Source: DATESN01 sp035270785 (GTDB lineage: Bacteria > Bacillota > Clostridia > Lachnospirales > Lachnospiraceae). From it: DNA of 64,000 nt. Under the pieces are notes generated by a model. The model was given only the letters and a program-made list of their open reading frames with translations. It searched no databases and had not been told where the DNA came from. The stretch is taken from assembly GCA_035270785.1 (NCBI GenBank), contig DATESN010000015.1:62001-126000 (forward strand). The letters are read 5' to 3'. A program made the position numbers and the translations under genes. Positions 24,685-33,352 of the stretch are shown in pieces. Numbering within the stretch: position 1 is the first letter of the stretch; every line of letters begins with the position of its first letter.

Positions 24685-26244
24685 ATGGAGTTAATTAAGA
24701 AAAACATACATATGGATCATATGAAGTGTAAGGCAGTTACGCAGGTTACGTTAGAAGAAGATGTAAACATTTCGGATAATAAACCGGATGTATCAAAAAT
24801 AGTTTTTGAAAAAGGAGATATTAAAATTGATGAAGTAAAAGCAAGTCAGGATCATGCATTTATGCGTGGTAAACTTTTATTTTCAATTCTATATACCTCG
24901 TCAGATAGTGAAAAGACAGTTTGGTCAATGGAAGGCTCCATTCCGTTTGAGGAACAAATAAATATGGAGGGTCTCCGTCCAGGGGATAGTGTTAATGTTA
25001 ATTGGAGTATGGAAGATTTATCAATAGGATTAATTAATTCCAGAAAGATTAGTGTTCGCTCTCTCATTACCTTCACATTAGCATCCCATGAGCTATATGA
25101 TATGGAGCTCCCTGTTGATTTATCTTGCGATGATTCTATAGAATATCGACGCAAAAAAATAAATTTATGGGAAATCGCAGTTTGGAAAAAAGATGTATTC
25201 AGAATTAAGGAAGAAATGGAGATACCAAAAAATCTGCCAAATATCTTTCATATAATTTGGGAAAATGTAAGACCATTGTGGATGGAATTTAAAGTTCTAG
25301 ATGGAAAAATCGGGGTACAAGGTGAATTATCGGTCTTTTTCTTATATGAGGGAGAAGGGGACGAAAGTCCAATTCGTTTTTATGAAGCAGTGTTACCATT
25401 TGCGGGAGTTGTGGAATGTAGCGGTTGCTTGGAGAATATGATTCCTGTTATTCATTATCAAAAGTCACAACAAGAGATGGAAATACGTCCTGACTTTGAT
25501 GGAGAGCAACGAATTGCCTCAGTAGAATTTGTATTTGATCTTGATATTAGATTATACGAAGAAGAGAATACAGAAATGATTTCTGATGTTTATGGAGTGA
25601 CAAAAGAAATTGAAACAGTAGAAAATGAAGAAGACTTAAAAAGTATTCTAGTAAAGAATGTAGGAAAACAAAAAGTAACTGGTAGAATTAAAATCAAGTC
25701 CGAAAATGGACGTATTATGCAACTAGTTCATAGTGAAGCAGATGTGGTAATTGATAATACAACCATCGTGGATGAAGGAATTGAAATTAATGGAAGTATC
25801 ACGGTACGCATTTTATATGTAACAAATGATGATGCGATTCCGTTTAGTACAGTAAAAGAGGAATTGCCATTTACTTATACCATTGAGGCCCCTGGAATAA
25901 AAGAAGGGTGCACCTATACCATTGATCCAAATGTAGAACAAATCAATGTGTCCATGGTAGACAGTGAAGAAATCGATGTAAAGGCATTGCTGAGTTATCA
26001 TACTGTTGTTTTCTGTAACAATACCAGTGCTGTAATAAAAGATGTCACAGTCAGTGAATTGAATTTGGATTTGTTAAGCAAGTTACCAAGTATTGTGATT
26101 TATATAGTAAAAGCAGGAGACAGCTTGTGGCAAATTGGTAAAAGATATTATGTGCCCGTTGCAAGGATCAAAGAATTGAATGGACTAACAAGTGATCTTA
26201 TCTATCCCGGAGATAAACTATTAATTGTAAAAGATTTTTATTAA
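24685..26244 (+). CDS. sipL: SipL-like spore coat protein (SPOCS domains + LysM)
   Basis: SipL binds SpoIVA and is needed for coat attachment to the clostridial forespore. The 519-residue protein consists of DUF3794/SPOCS modules (around residues 20-120, 175-280 and 320-450, the last including KGCTYTIDPNVEQINVSM-like sequence) and a C-terminal LysM domain (YIVKAGDSLWQIGKRYY, about residues 473-517). This architecture and length match C. difficile SipL. The start is ATG 24685 with AAAGGAGG, since the in-frame extension upstream runs through the pyrD terminator. There is no signal peptide, which fits a mother-cell cytosolic coat protein. A sigma-E-like promoter is proposed inside the preceding terminator. 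Confidence 0.85.
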   Translation: MELIKKNIHMDHMKCKAVTQVTLEEDVNISDNKPDVSKIVFEKGDIKIDEVKASQDHAFMRGKLLFSILYTSSDSEKTVWSMEGSIPFEEQINMEGLRPGDSVNVNWSMEDLSIGLINSRKISVRSLITFTLASHELYDMELPVDLSCDDSIEYRRKKINLWEIAVWKKDVFRIKEEMEIPKNLPNIFHIIWENVRPLWMEFKVLDGKIGVQGELSVFFLYEGEGDESPIRFYEAVLPFAGVVECSGCLENMIPVIHYQKSQQEMEIRPDFDGEQRIASVEFVFDLDIRLYEEENTEMISDVYGVTKEIETVENEEDLKSILVKNVGKQKVTGRIKIKSENGRIMQLVHSEADVVIDNTTIVDEGIEINGSITVRILYVTNDDAIPFSTVKEELPFTYTIEAPGIKEGCTYTIDPNVEQINVSMVDSEEIDVKALLSYHTVVFCNNTSAVIKDVTVSELNLDLLSKLPSIVIYIVKAGDSLWQIGKRYYVPVARIKELNGLTSDLIYPGDKLLIVKDFY

Positions 26245-26249
26245 AGCAA

Positions 26250-26294
26250 AAAAGCGAGTAACCTAAATTAGCGAAAAGGTTTACTCGCTTTTCT
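26250..26294 (+). terminator. Terminator after sipL
   Basis: AAAAGCGAGTAACC (26250-26263) pairs with GGTTTACTCGCTTTT (26278-26292), followed by T-rich sequence. Confidence 0.88.
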
Positions 26295-26409
26295 ATGTAC
26301 ATTTAGAAAAGGCTACTAGTATTAATTGCGATTTTGGACAGTCTGAATTATAATAAAATAGGAATGCATGTAGTATTAATATTCAGGTTAATTGTTAAAG
26401 GAGGTAACC

Positions 26410-26685
26410 ATGATTTGGAAATATAGTGAAGGAAAGATATATAGTGAAGATGAAAACGGAGGGTTCATGTCGGAGGCAGAGTTTACTATTAGCGAGAATG
26501 GTGTAGTCAACATTTATCATGTTTATGTAGAACCACAATTTAGAGGAAATGGATTAGCTCATAAGACAATGCTAGAGGTCGTGGAGTATTTAAAAAACGA
26601 AAAAAGAAAGGCAACAGCGACTTGCCCTTATGCGGATGCTTGGTTTAAAAAGAATCCATTGTTATGTTCTGAGATTATCTTTTAA
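26410..26685 (+). CDS. Small GNAT-fold N-acetyltransferase (YjdJ/COG2388-like)
   Basis: A 91-residue minimal GNAT protein. YVEPQFRGNGLAHKTMLEVVEYL contains the acetyl-CoA-binding R/Q-x-x-G-x-G/A-type loop (RGNGLA), and CPYADAWFKKNP is the usual C-terminal block of the small COG2388-type proteins. Substrate unknown. The start is ATG 26410 behind AAAGGAGGTAACC. It precedes the DUF1858 gene by 57 bases and may be co-transcribed with it. Confidence 0.8.
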   Translation: MIWKYSEGKIYSEDENGGFMSEAEFTISENGVVNIYHVYVEPQFRGNGLAHKTMLEVVEYLKNEKRKATATCPYADAWFKKNPLLCSEIIF

Positions 26686-26742
26686 TATTTTGTTATCAGG
26701 AAGATGTCTTTTTAGATAAAAGGGATAGAAAAGGGGTGAATT

Positions 26743-26973
26743 ATGGATAATATAATTAACTTAAGCAAAACAGTTTATGAAATTTATAATGAAAACCCAG
26801 AGATTATGAAAATCCTACAAGATTTAGGATTCCAGGATATAGGAAAGCCTGGCATGATGAATACCGTTGGAAGGTTTATGACCATACCAAAGGGTGCAGC
26901 AATGAAAAAGATAAGCATGGAGCAGATTAAAAAGACACTATTAGAAAAAGGTTATGTCATAAGAGAATCATAG
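26743..26973 (+). CDS. DUF1858 domain protein
   Basis: A 76-residue protein that is one DUF1858 domain: an N-terminal segment with TVYEIYNENPEIMKILQDLGF and a C-terminal helix. In this family the domain is often fused or adjacent to DUF438-hemerythrin-PAS proteins, as here, where the next gene starts 10 bases downstream. AAAGGGGTG precedes the ATG. It has no cysteines or clear catalytic residues; its function is unknown, probably as a partner of the downstream protein. Confidence 0.85.
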   Translation: MDNIINLSKTVYEIYNENPEIMKILQDLGFQDIGKPGMMNTVGRFMTIPKGAAMKKISMEQIKKTLLEKGYVIRES

Positions 26974-26983
26974 GAGGAAGTTT

Positions 26984-28231
26984 ATGAGTGAATATATTAA
27001 TAATCGTGAATTAAGACAACAAACCATTAAGGAAATTATTAGACAGTTACATGAAGGTAAAACGGTGGAAGACGTTAAAAAACAGTTTGAGGATGTTTTT
27101 GATGGTGTTTCTGCCAATGAAATATCTGAGGCCGAAGGAGCCCTCATTGCCGAAGGACTGCCTGTTTCAGAAATACAAAGGCTTTGTGATGTTCATGCAT
27201 CCGTTTTTAAAGGTTCCATAGAAGAAATCCATCAAACAACAGATCCTACTTTGATACAAGGACATCCTATCAATACATTGCTAAGAGAAAATAGAGAAAT
27301 TGAGCGGATTATAGAAGAAGAAGTTCGAGCAAATCTTATTAATATAGAAAAAGCCAGTGGATTGCAAGCTTTCGTAGCGGGCATTGATAATCTTGCAAAA
27401 ATAAATATTCATTACCAAAAGAAGGAGATACTATTCTTTCCGTATATGGAGAAATACGGGATTACAGCACCTCCAAAAGTAATGTGGGGAGTGGATGATG
27501 AAATACGTAATCAGATAAAAGAAGTTAAAATGTTAGTAACAGAATCTCGGATTGACAGGGAAAGTATCTTAGAAAAGGTAGAGATGATGATTACCAATGT
27601 TACAGAAATGATTTTTAAAGAAGAAAATATCTTGGTTCCCATGATTCTAGAAAAATTAACTCAGGATGAATGGAACTCTATAGCTGCCCAAAGTGAGGAA
27701 ATAGGTTATATGGTTCATGATGTAACAGAATGGAAGGATAATATAGCAATGGAGTCGATTTCTTTAGCAGACAATAAAGGAATAGAAGAAGGGATAACAA
27801 AAGACGAACAGGATCAGGAGGAAATAGGTTTGGTTCACCTTCCAACGGGAGTTTTTCATGTAGAAGAACTAACTAGTTTATTCAATACTTTACCTTTTGA
27901 TATTACATTTGTGAATAAAGATGATGTTGTAAAATATTTTTCAGAGGGTAAAGAAAGAACCTTTCCAAGGACAAAGTCCATTATCGGAAGAAATGTTTCT
28001 AACTGTCATCCACCGGCAAGTGTTCATATTGTAGAAAAGATAGTAGAAGATTTTAAAGATGGGATAAAAGACCAAGAGGATTTCTGGATTAAGATGGGTA
28101 ATAAATATATTTTAATCCGCTATTACGCAGTTCGTAGTGAAAAAGGTGAATATCTTGGTGTCCTTGAAATAACTCAAGATATTAAGCCAATACAAGAAAT
28201 AACGGGAGAGAAACGCCTAGTATCGGAATAA
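26984..28231 (+). CDS. DUF438 / hemerythrin-like / PAS protein
   Basis: A cytosolic, probably sensory, protein of 415 residues. Residues 1-75 are DUF438. Residues about 88-250 are a hemerythrin-like four-helix domain with candidate iron ligands in GHPINTLLRENREIE, INIHYQKKEILFFPYMEKYG and MIFKEENILVPM. Residues about 295-405 form a PAS domain (DITFVNKDDVVKYFSEGKE, then GRNVSNCHPPASVHIVEKIV), which in this family can bind heme or another ligand. It lacks an output domain, so signalling is probably through protein contact. It is coupled to the DUF1858 gene. A role in oxygen, nitric oxide or redox sensing is inferred from the hemerythrin domain. Confidence 0.85.
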   Translation: MSEYINNRELRQQTIKEIIRQLHEGKTVEDVKKQFEDVFDGVSANEISEAEGALIAEGLPVSEIQRLCDVHASVFKGSIEEIHQTTDPTLIQGHPINTLLRENREIERIIEEEVRANLINIEKASGLQAFVAGIDNLAKINIHYQKKEILFFPYMEKYGITAPPKVMWGVDDEIRNQIKEVKMLVTESRIDRESILEKVEMMITNVTEMIFKEENILVPMILEKLTQDEWNSIAAQSEEIGYMVHDVTEWKDNIAMESISLADNKGIEEGITKDEQDQEEIGLVHLPTGVFHVEELTSLFNTLPFDITFVNKDDVVKYFSEGKERTFPRTKSIIGRNVSNCHPPASVHIVEKIVEDFKDGIKDQEDFWIKMGNKYILIRYYAVRSEKGEYLGVLEITQDIKPIQEITGEKRLVSE

Positions 28232-28259
28232 AGAAGGAACTGGAAGGATAGAAACAAAC

Positions 28260-29819
28260 GTGAAAAACAATTTTAATTCATTAACAGATGACAGTTCTAG
28301 AAATTTTCTAATTTTATTAAAAAGTATACTTGTTGGGACAACAGCTGGTCTTGCTGCAGTGATATTTAGGAAAACACTAACCTATGCAGAAAAGGCGTCC
28401 TTTCTGTTATATGAATATATAAAAGATAATAAAACTTTAATTCCTATATTAGTTGTAGGATTATGTGTAGCTGGATATTTTATTGGCTACTTAGTTTCAA
28501 AAAATAGTATGATTTCTGGAAGTGGGGTACCTCAGGTAAAAGGAATTATGTTGGGATATTTTAAAGGAAGAAAAAGCTGGTTTCATACCTTGATTTTAAA
28601 GTTTATTGGTGGATCAATTGCAATTTTAGGAGGTTTATCCCTAGGAAGAGAAGGCCCATCCATTCAAATCGGGGCTAGTATTGGAGAAGGAATTGGCAAT
28701 AAAATGGCAAAGGATCGTATGGAAAGGAAAATACTCATAGCTAGTGGTGCAAGTGCCGGGTTGGCCGCAGCCTTTAATGCACCATTGGCCGGAGTAATCT
28801 TTGCACTGGAAGAGATCTTTAAGTATTTTTCACCAACCATTTTACTTGCAACGATGTCAGCAGCAGTCACTGCAGATTTTATTTCTAAAACAGTATTTGG
28901 ATTGGAACCAATTTTCAATTTTGCAATATCCGAATCTATTCCCTTAACAAGTTATGGGCTACTCATTATATTGGGATTCATACTTGGTATTATGGGTGCA
29001 TTTTATAATTACGTACTGATAAAAACACAACAATGTTATCAAAAAAGCAAAATGTTTTCGGTTAAGCTACGTCCAATGATACCATTGTTATTTGCTGGAG
29101 TTTTAGGAATCCTTTTCCCTGTTGTATTAGGGGGAGGTCATCGTATATTAGAGGAACTTACTCCAGAAAATGGAGTTAAGATGTTGTTGCTTATATTTGT
29201 TATTAAGTTTTTATTTTCCATGGTGAGTTTTGGCTCAGGGGCACCAGGAGGAATTTTCTTCCCATTATTAATTCTTGGGGGTACCATTGGAGCTATCTTT
29301 GCAAAGATTATGATTATTTATTTTGGTTATGATGAATCATTTTTTAATAATTTTATTATATTAGCAATGGCAGGTTATTTTACAGCAATCGTGCGTGCAC
29401 CTATTACAGGAATTGTATTGATTATGGAAATGACAGGATCATTTAGTCATATGCTATCTTTAAGTATCGTTGTAATCACAGCTAATGTAGTAGCTGATTT
29501 GGTAAGAAGTCAACCAATTTATGATAACCTCCTTCGTAATCTAATAGAAAAAGAAATGCCAACTGAGAACAGGGAAAGTAGTAGAAAAATAATTGTAGAA
29601 ATGTTGGTTTCTCATGGTTCCCAGCTGGAAAACAAACAAGTGAAAATGATAAAATGGCCACGAAAGACCTTGCTAGTAAATGTAAAAAGAGGTGAAGACG
29701 AGATGTTGCCAAAAGGAGAAACAGAGCTTAAAGCAGGTGATTATTTACATATTTTGACAGACTGCAACAATGAGTGGAAAACAAGAGAAAAGTTAGAAGA
29801 AATGAATGCGCATTTATAA
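28260..29819 (+). CDS. ClC-family chloride channel/transporter with TrkA-C domain
   Basis: A polytopic ClC protein with a cytosolic C-terminal TrkA-C (RCK_C) domain. SGSGVPQVKG is the first anion-binding motif and GREGPSIQIGASIGEG the second; the glutamate of GREGP is the outer gate of ClC proteins. SGAPGGIFFP is the third. The last 75 residues (VSHGSQLENKQVKMIKWP, ELKAGDYLHILTDC) form the TrkA-C domain, which usually binds a regulatory ligand. Translation starts at GTG 28260 behind GGAAGGA. Whether it acts as a channel or an H+/Cl- or F- antiporter cannot be decided from sequence. Confidence 0.9.
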   Translation: MKNNFNSLTDDSSRNFLILLKSILVGTTAGLAAVIFRKTLTYAEKASFLLYEYIKDNKTLIPILVVGLCVAGYFIGYLVSKNSMISGSGVPQVKGIMLGYFKGRKSWFHTLILKFIGGSIAILGGLSLGREGPSIQIGASIGEGIGNKMAKDRMERKILIASGASAGLAAAFNAPLAGVIFALEEIFKYFSPTILLATMSAAVTADFISKTVFGLEPIFNFAISESIPLTSYGLLIILGFILGIMGAFYNYVLIKTQQCYQKSKMFSVKLRPMIPLLFAGVLGILFPVVLGGGHRILEELTPENGVKMLLLIFVIKFLFSMVSFGSGAPGGIFFPLLILGGTIGAIFAKIMIIYFGYDESFFNNFIILAMAGYFTAIVRAPITGIVLIMEMTGSFSHMLSLSIVVITANVVADLVRSQPIYDNLLRNLIEKEMPTENRESSRKIIVEMLVSHGSQLENKQVKMIKWPRKTLLVNVKRGEDEMLPKGETELKAGDYLHILTDCNNEWKTREKLEEMNAHL

Positions 29820-30036
29820 TTTTTATTCATATGATAACATATAGCCTCATTAGAAGATGAAATATGGAACAAAAGATAGTTGTAATAGGAGTCAGAAAAA
29901 TATTGTTATCTTGATAGTAGGACGAAATAGTATTTGTTTATGTGGTTTAAAACCAGGAATGATGGTTAGGGTTATGCATGCAAACTTCATGACTTTTAGT
30001 ATTCCACCCCAAACAACAGCATTACAAGTGCAGATA
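29820..30036. other. Intergenic region between ClC gene and AraC regulator
   Basis: 217 bp with no recognised gene. The short plus-strand frame at 29857-30042 has no ribosome site and resembles no family I know. No strong terminator is visible for either convergent gene. Confidence 0.4.
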
Positions 30037-30840
30037 CTATAACATAGGGGTGCGTTTTTTATTGCGATAAGCGGTTGGTGATAAAGTAGTGAAATTTTTA
30101 AATTGTTTTGAAAATTGATATATATTAGTGTAACCAACCTTTTCAGCAATAGATGAAATTGGTTGGTTATTACTTTGTAGAAGATGTTTTGCCATATTAA
30201 TTCGTGCGGTCATTAAATCTTCCTTAGGGCTAAGGCCTATGATATTTTTATATAAATAACTGAACCTTGATCGACTTAAACCCACGAGGGAAGACATTTC
30301 GTGAATGGTCCAGGAATAATCCATTTGTGAAAGAACTCGTGACCGTACTTCTCTAAAAAGACGCTCGTACTCATAATGAGGAGTTTTTTCAATAGGGGTA
30401 TCAGTTGAATTGTAATCCCTTGATAAATGTATAAATAGACTTTTTATCATATAGTTCATCATCATTGAAGCACCGATGTCTTTCATCAGATGTTCTTTTT
30501 CGATGGATAAAAAGAACTGATGAAAAAAAGTAATATTATTTATATAAATAGGAGTGTTGCAAGGTATCTGAATGGATGACAAAAAAGATTCAAAATCCTT
30601 TGCATTAAAATGAAACCAGTCATTATCAATTCCGCTATAGGAATTATAATAATATTGAGGGTAATTAGGTGAGTATAAGATTAAAGAACCTGGGGATAAA
30701 TGTTCTAATTGATCATTAAGGATTACATAAATATCAGAATGAAAAAGGAGAAGTAAGTAATCTTTGGAACCTTCGGGTCGATCAATTAAAAATGTGGTAT
30801 CTTCTTTATAATGACATCCTATATATTTTAATTCTATCAT
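30037..30840 (-). CDS. AraC-family transcriptional regulator
   Basis: The protein of 267 residues has an N-terminal cupin-like sensing half and a C-terminal pair of helix-turn-helix motifs: WTIHEMSSLVGLSRSRFSYLYKN and PISSIAEKVGYTNIYQFSKQFK, the second being the classic AraC signature. It is divergent from the GH51 arabinofuranosidase gene with 127 bp between them, so it probably activates that gene in response to arabinose or an arabino-oligosaccharide (inference). The start at the ATG ending at 30840 is preceded by CGGAGGATCT; a start six codons upstream would overlap this site. Confidence 0.9.
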   Translation of the reverse strand: MIELKYIGCHYKEDTTFLIDRPEGSKDYLLLLFHSDIYVILNDQLEHLSPGSLILYSPNYPQYYYNSYSGIDNDWFHFNAKDFESFLSSIQIPCNTPIYINNITFFHQFFLSIEKEHLMKDIGASMMMNYMIKSLFIHLSRDYNSTDTPIEKTPHYEYERLFREVRSRVLSQMDYSWTIHEMSSLVGLSRSRFSYLYKNIIGLSPKEDLMTARINMAKHLLQSNNQPISSIAEKVGYTNIYQFSKQFKNFTTLSPTAYRNKKRTPML

Positions 30841-30967
30841 AGATCCTCCGTAGGACAAAATGACAAATGGATAGTTGTAAATAACATTTTAAATTTTATG
30901 GAAAAGGCTATAATATCATTATAGTTTATAGAAAATCATAGGTCAATTAAATCAGGAGGAAATTAAT
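30841..30967. promoter_or_regulatory. Divergent control region, AraC regulator / abfA
   Basis: The 127-bp region holds TATAAT (30909-30914) for the plus strand without a recognisable -35, as expected for an activator-dependent promoter. CTATAATATCATTATAG (30908-30924) is an imperfect palindrome over this -10. The gene starts after AGGAGGAAATTAAT. Confidence 0.4.
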
Positions 30968-32449
30968 ATGATAAAGTATTTAGTAGATGTAAGTAAGAAA
31001 AAAGTACAAATTGACAAAAATATTTACGGGCATTTTTCAGAACATTTGGGACGTTGTATTTATGAAGGATTATTTGTTGGAGAAGATTCTAAGATACCTA
31101 ATAAGGACGGAATGAGAATAGATGTTATGGATGCACTGAAAGCAATAAAAATACCGGTTTTAAGATGGCCAGGTGGGTGTTTTGCAGATGAGTATCATTG
31201 GAAGGATGGGATAGGACCAAAGGAAAACCGGAAGAAGATGATTAATACTCATTGGGGTGGAGGAGTGGAAGACAATAGCTTTGGAACACATGAGTTTTTG
31301 CACTTGTGTGAACTTATTGGTTGCGAACCCTATATCAATGGTAATTTAGGTAGCGGAACCGTTCAAGAAATGTCAGAATGGGTAGAGTACATGAATTTTG
31401 ATGGATTGTCCCCTATGGCAAAACTTAGAGAAGAAAATGGAAGAAAAGAACCCTGGAATATAAAATACTTCGGAATAGGCAATGAAAATTGGGGCTGTGG
31501 TGGCAACATGCGACCAGAATACTATTCTGATTTATATAGACAATTTGCAACCTACGTTCGCAATTATGGGGACAATAAAATATATAAAATTGCATGTGGT
31601 CCATCTGATGGTAATTATAACTGGACAAAAGTATTGATGGAAAATGCAGCACCGATGATGGACGCATTAACCTTGCACTACTATACCATTCCAGGTGATT
31701 CTTGGAATGAAAAAGGTTCCGCTACGATGTTTGATGAAAAGGCATATTATAAGACGTTAGAAAAAACGTTAAAAATGGACGAGTTTTTGACACAACATAG
31801 TGCAATTATGGACAAATTAGATCCAAAGAAAAAAGTTGCAATCATAGTAGACGAGTGGGGTACTTGGTATGATGTAGAGACGGGAAGTAATCCAGGCTAT
31901 CTTTATCAGCAAAACACAATGCGAGATGCTCTTGTAGCAGGAATCAACTTAAATATATTTAACAAACACGCTGATAGGGTTAAAATGGCAAATATTGCTC
32001 AAATGGTCAATGTATTACAGGCAGTCATATTAACAGAAGGTGATAAAATGATTTTAACGCCTACTTATCATGTTTTTGAAATGTATAGCGATCATCAAAA
32101 TAATGATTTGGTAGAAAGCTATATGATGCCAACTACAGTAGGGGTTGATGATATTCAAGTTTCTAATCTAGTTGAATCGGCTTCTGTAAATAGTGAGGGA
32201 AGCGTAATCATTACAATTTGCAATTTAGATTTAACCTGTTCCAAAGAAGTGGATGTGCTATTGGAAGGAATCACTTGTAAATTATTAAGTGGTGAAATCA
32301 TAACAAATTGTATGGATGCTCATAATACGTTTGAAAGTCCAGAGGTAGTCAAAAAAATGAACTTTGAAGATATGATCATTACGGAAGACGGATTTAAAAC
32401 AACCTTACCTCCTTGTTCTATTACTAAGATTATAGTTAAAGGAAAATAA
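30968..32449 (+). CDS. abfA: Alpha-N-arabinofuranosidase, GH51
   Basis: GH51 retaining enzyme that removes arabinofuranosyl side chains from arabinan, arabinoxylan or their oligomers. FSEHLGRCIYEGLFVGE opens the barrel, LRWPGGCFADEYHW is the family signature, GIGNENWGCGGNM carries the acid/base Glu, and IIVDEWGTWYD the nucleophile Glu. The 493-residue size is standard. It lacks a signal peptide, so it works in the cytosol on imported oligosaccharides. The divergent AraC gene probably regulates it, and a strong terminator follows. Confidence 0.95.
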   Translation: MIKYLVDVSKKKVQIDKNIYGHFSEHLGRCIYEGLFVGEDSKIPNKDGMRIDVMDALKAIKIPVLRWPGGCFADEYHWKDGIGPKENRKKMINTHWGGGVEDNSFGTHEFLHLCELIGCEPYINGNLGSGTVQEMSEWVEYMNFDGLSPMAKLREENGRKEPWNIKYFGIGNENWGCGGNMRPEYYSDLYRQFATYVRNYGDNKIYKIACGPSDGNYNWTKVLMENAAPMMDALTLHYYTIPGDSWNEKGSATMFDEKAYYKTLEKTLKMDEFLTQHSAIMDKLDPKKKVAIIVDEWGTWYDVETGSNPGYLYQQNTMRDALVAGINLNIFNKHADRVKMANIAQMVNVLQAVILTEGDKMILTPTYHVFEMYSDHQNNDLVESYMMPTTVGVDDIQVSNLVESASVNSEGSVIITICNLDLTCSKEVDVLLEGITCKLLSGEIITNCMDAHNTFESPEVVKKMNFEDMIITEDGFKTTLPPCSITKIIVKGK

Positions 32450-32464
32450 AGATAATTTAAAAAG

Positions 32465-32501
32465 GTTGCAACTTTTAATCACACAAAAGTTGCAACTTTT
32501 T
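32465..32501 (+). terminator. Terminator after arabinofuranosidase gene
   Basis: GTTGCAACTTTT (32465-32476) and AAAAGTTGCAAC (32485-32496) form a perfect 12-bp stem with an 8-base loop, followed by TTTTT. Confidence 0.92.
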
Positions 32502-32509
32502 AAATTAAC

Positions 32510-32537
32510 TTGTCGTTTTTTCCATTCATGTTATACT
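32510..32537 (+). promoter_or_regulatory. Promoter of the agrAC genes
   Basis: TTGTCG (32510-32515) and TATACT (32532-32537), spacing 16 bp, about 85 bases before the response regulator start. Confidence 0.55.
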
Positions 32538-32621
32538 AAATATAGTAATTTAGATTCTCAATAAATACGATATTATATCATGAAAGACAATAATAATATG
32601 ATATCCAGTGGGGAGAAAAAA

Positions 32622-33338
32622 ATGTTTAGAGTTGCAATATGCGATGATACCCAAGAATGTATCAATTCTTTAATAGATATGATTAAAAGTGAGTCAAGAA
32701 AAAGAGCGACAAATATAGAAATAGTGTCCTATTTAATAGGAGAAGAGTTCTTAAGCGAAATTGAAGAAGAGTGTAACTTTGACATGGTTTTTTTGGATAT
32801 AGAGATGGGCAATGTGAATGGTGTAGATATTGGGAAGGAAATATACGAAAAGGATTATAAGTGTATTATTTTTTTCATTTCCCATTACAAGGATTATGTT
32901 TATAAGGCATTTGAAGCACATCCGTTTTGCTTTTTATCAAAACCAATTGAAATACCTCTTTTCCAGAACATGTTTGAAGATGCATATAATAAAATAATGC
33001 GAAACAAACATATTTTCAAGTTTCAAAATAATAGAGTTCAATATCAAGTATGTTTATCAGAAGTGATTTATTTTATTAGCGATAAAAGAAAAGCAAGCAT
33101 CCGTTGCGAAGGAAATGTTCGACATTCTTGTTATAGAAAGTTAGACGATATTGAAAAAGAAATTGAATCCTCAGGTTTGTTTATTCGTATTCATAAGTCA
33201 TATTTAATCAATATCGACCATGTAAGTGAATTTGCACCTGATCATGTGTTGTTAAGTACAGGAGAAATATTTGGTATTAGCAAAGATAGAAAAAAGATTA
33301 TCAGTCAGATATATCTGAATCATTTTACAAAAAGATAA
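32622..33338 (+). CDS. agrA: LytTR-family response regulator (AgrA-like)
   Basis: The 238-residue response regulator has an N-terminal receiver domain (VAICDDTQECINSL; phosphoacceptor Asp in MVFLDIEMGNVNG; Lys in FLSKPIE) and a C-terminal LytTR DNA-binding domain (YFISDKRKASIRCEG, then FIRIHKSYLINIDHV). LytTR regulators bind pairs of 9-bp direct repeats spaced about two helical turns apart, and such a pair lies before agrD. The start is ATG 32622 behind GGGGAG. It is followed after 14 bases by its cognate histidine kinase. It is the output regulator of the quorum-sensing locus. Confidence 0.92.
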   Translation: MFRVAICDDTQECINSLIDMIKSESRKRATNIEIVSYLIGEEFLSEIEEECNFDMVFLDIEMGNVNGVDIGKEIYEKDYKCIIFFISHYKDYVYKAFEAHPFCFLSKPIEIPLFQNMFEDAYNKIMRNKHIFKFQNNRVQYQVCLSEVIYFISDKRKASIRCEGNVRHSCYRKLDDIEKEIESSGLFIRIHKSYLINIDHVSEFAPDHVLLSTGEIFGISKDRKKIISQIYLNHFTKR

Positions 33339-33352
33339 AACAGGGGGCTTAG

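Noticed and set aside
29857..30042. 61-residue plus-strand reading frame between the ClC and AraC genes
   Set aside because: No ribosome site, no recognisable domain, and its end overlaps the AraC gene. Treated as non-coding.
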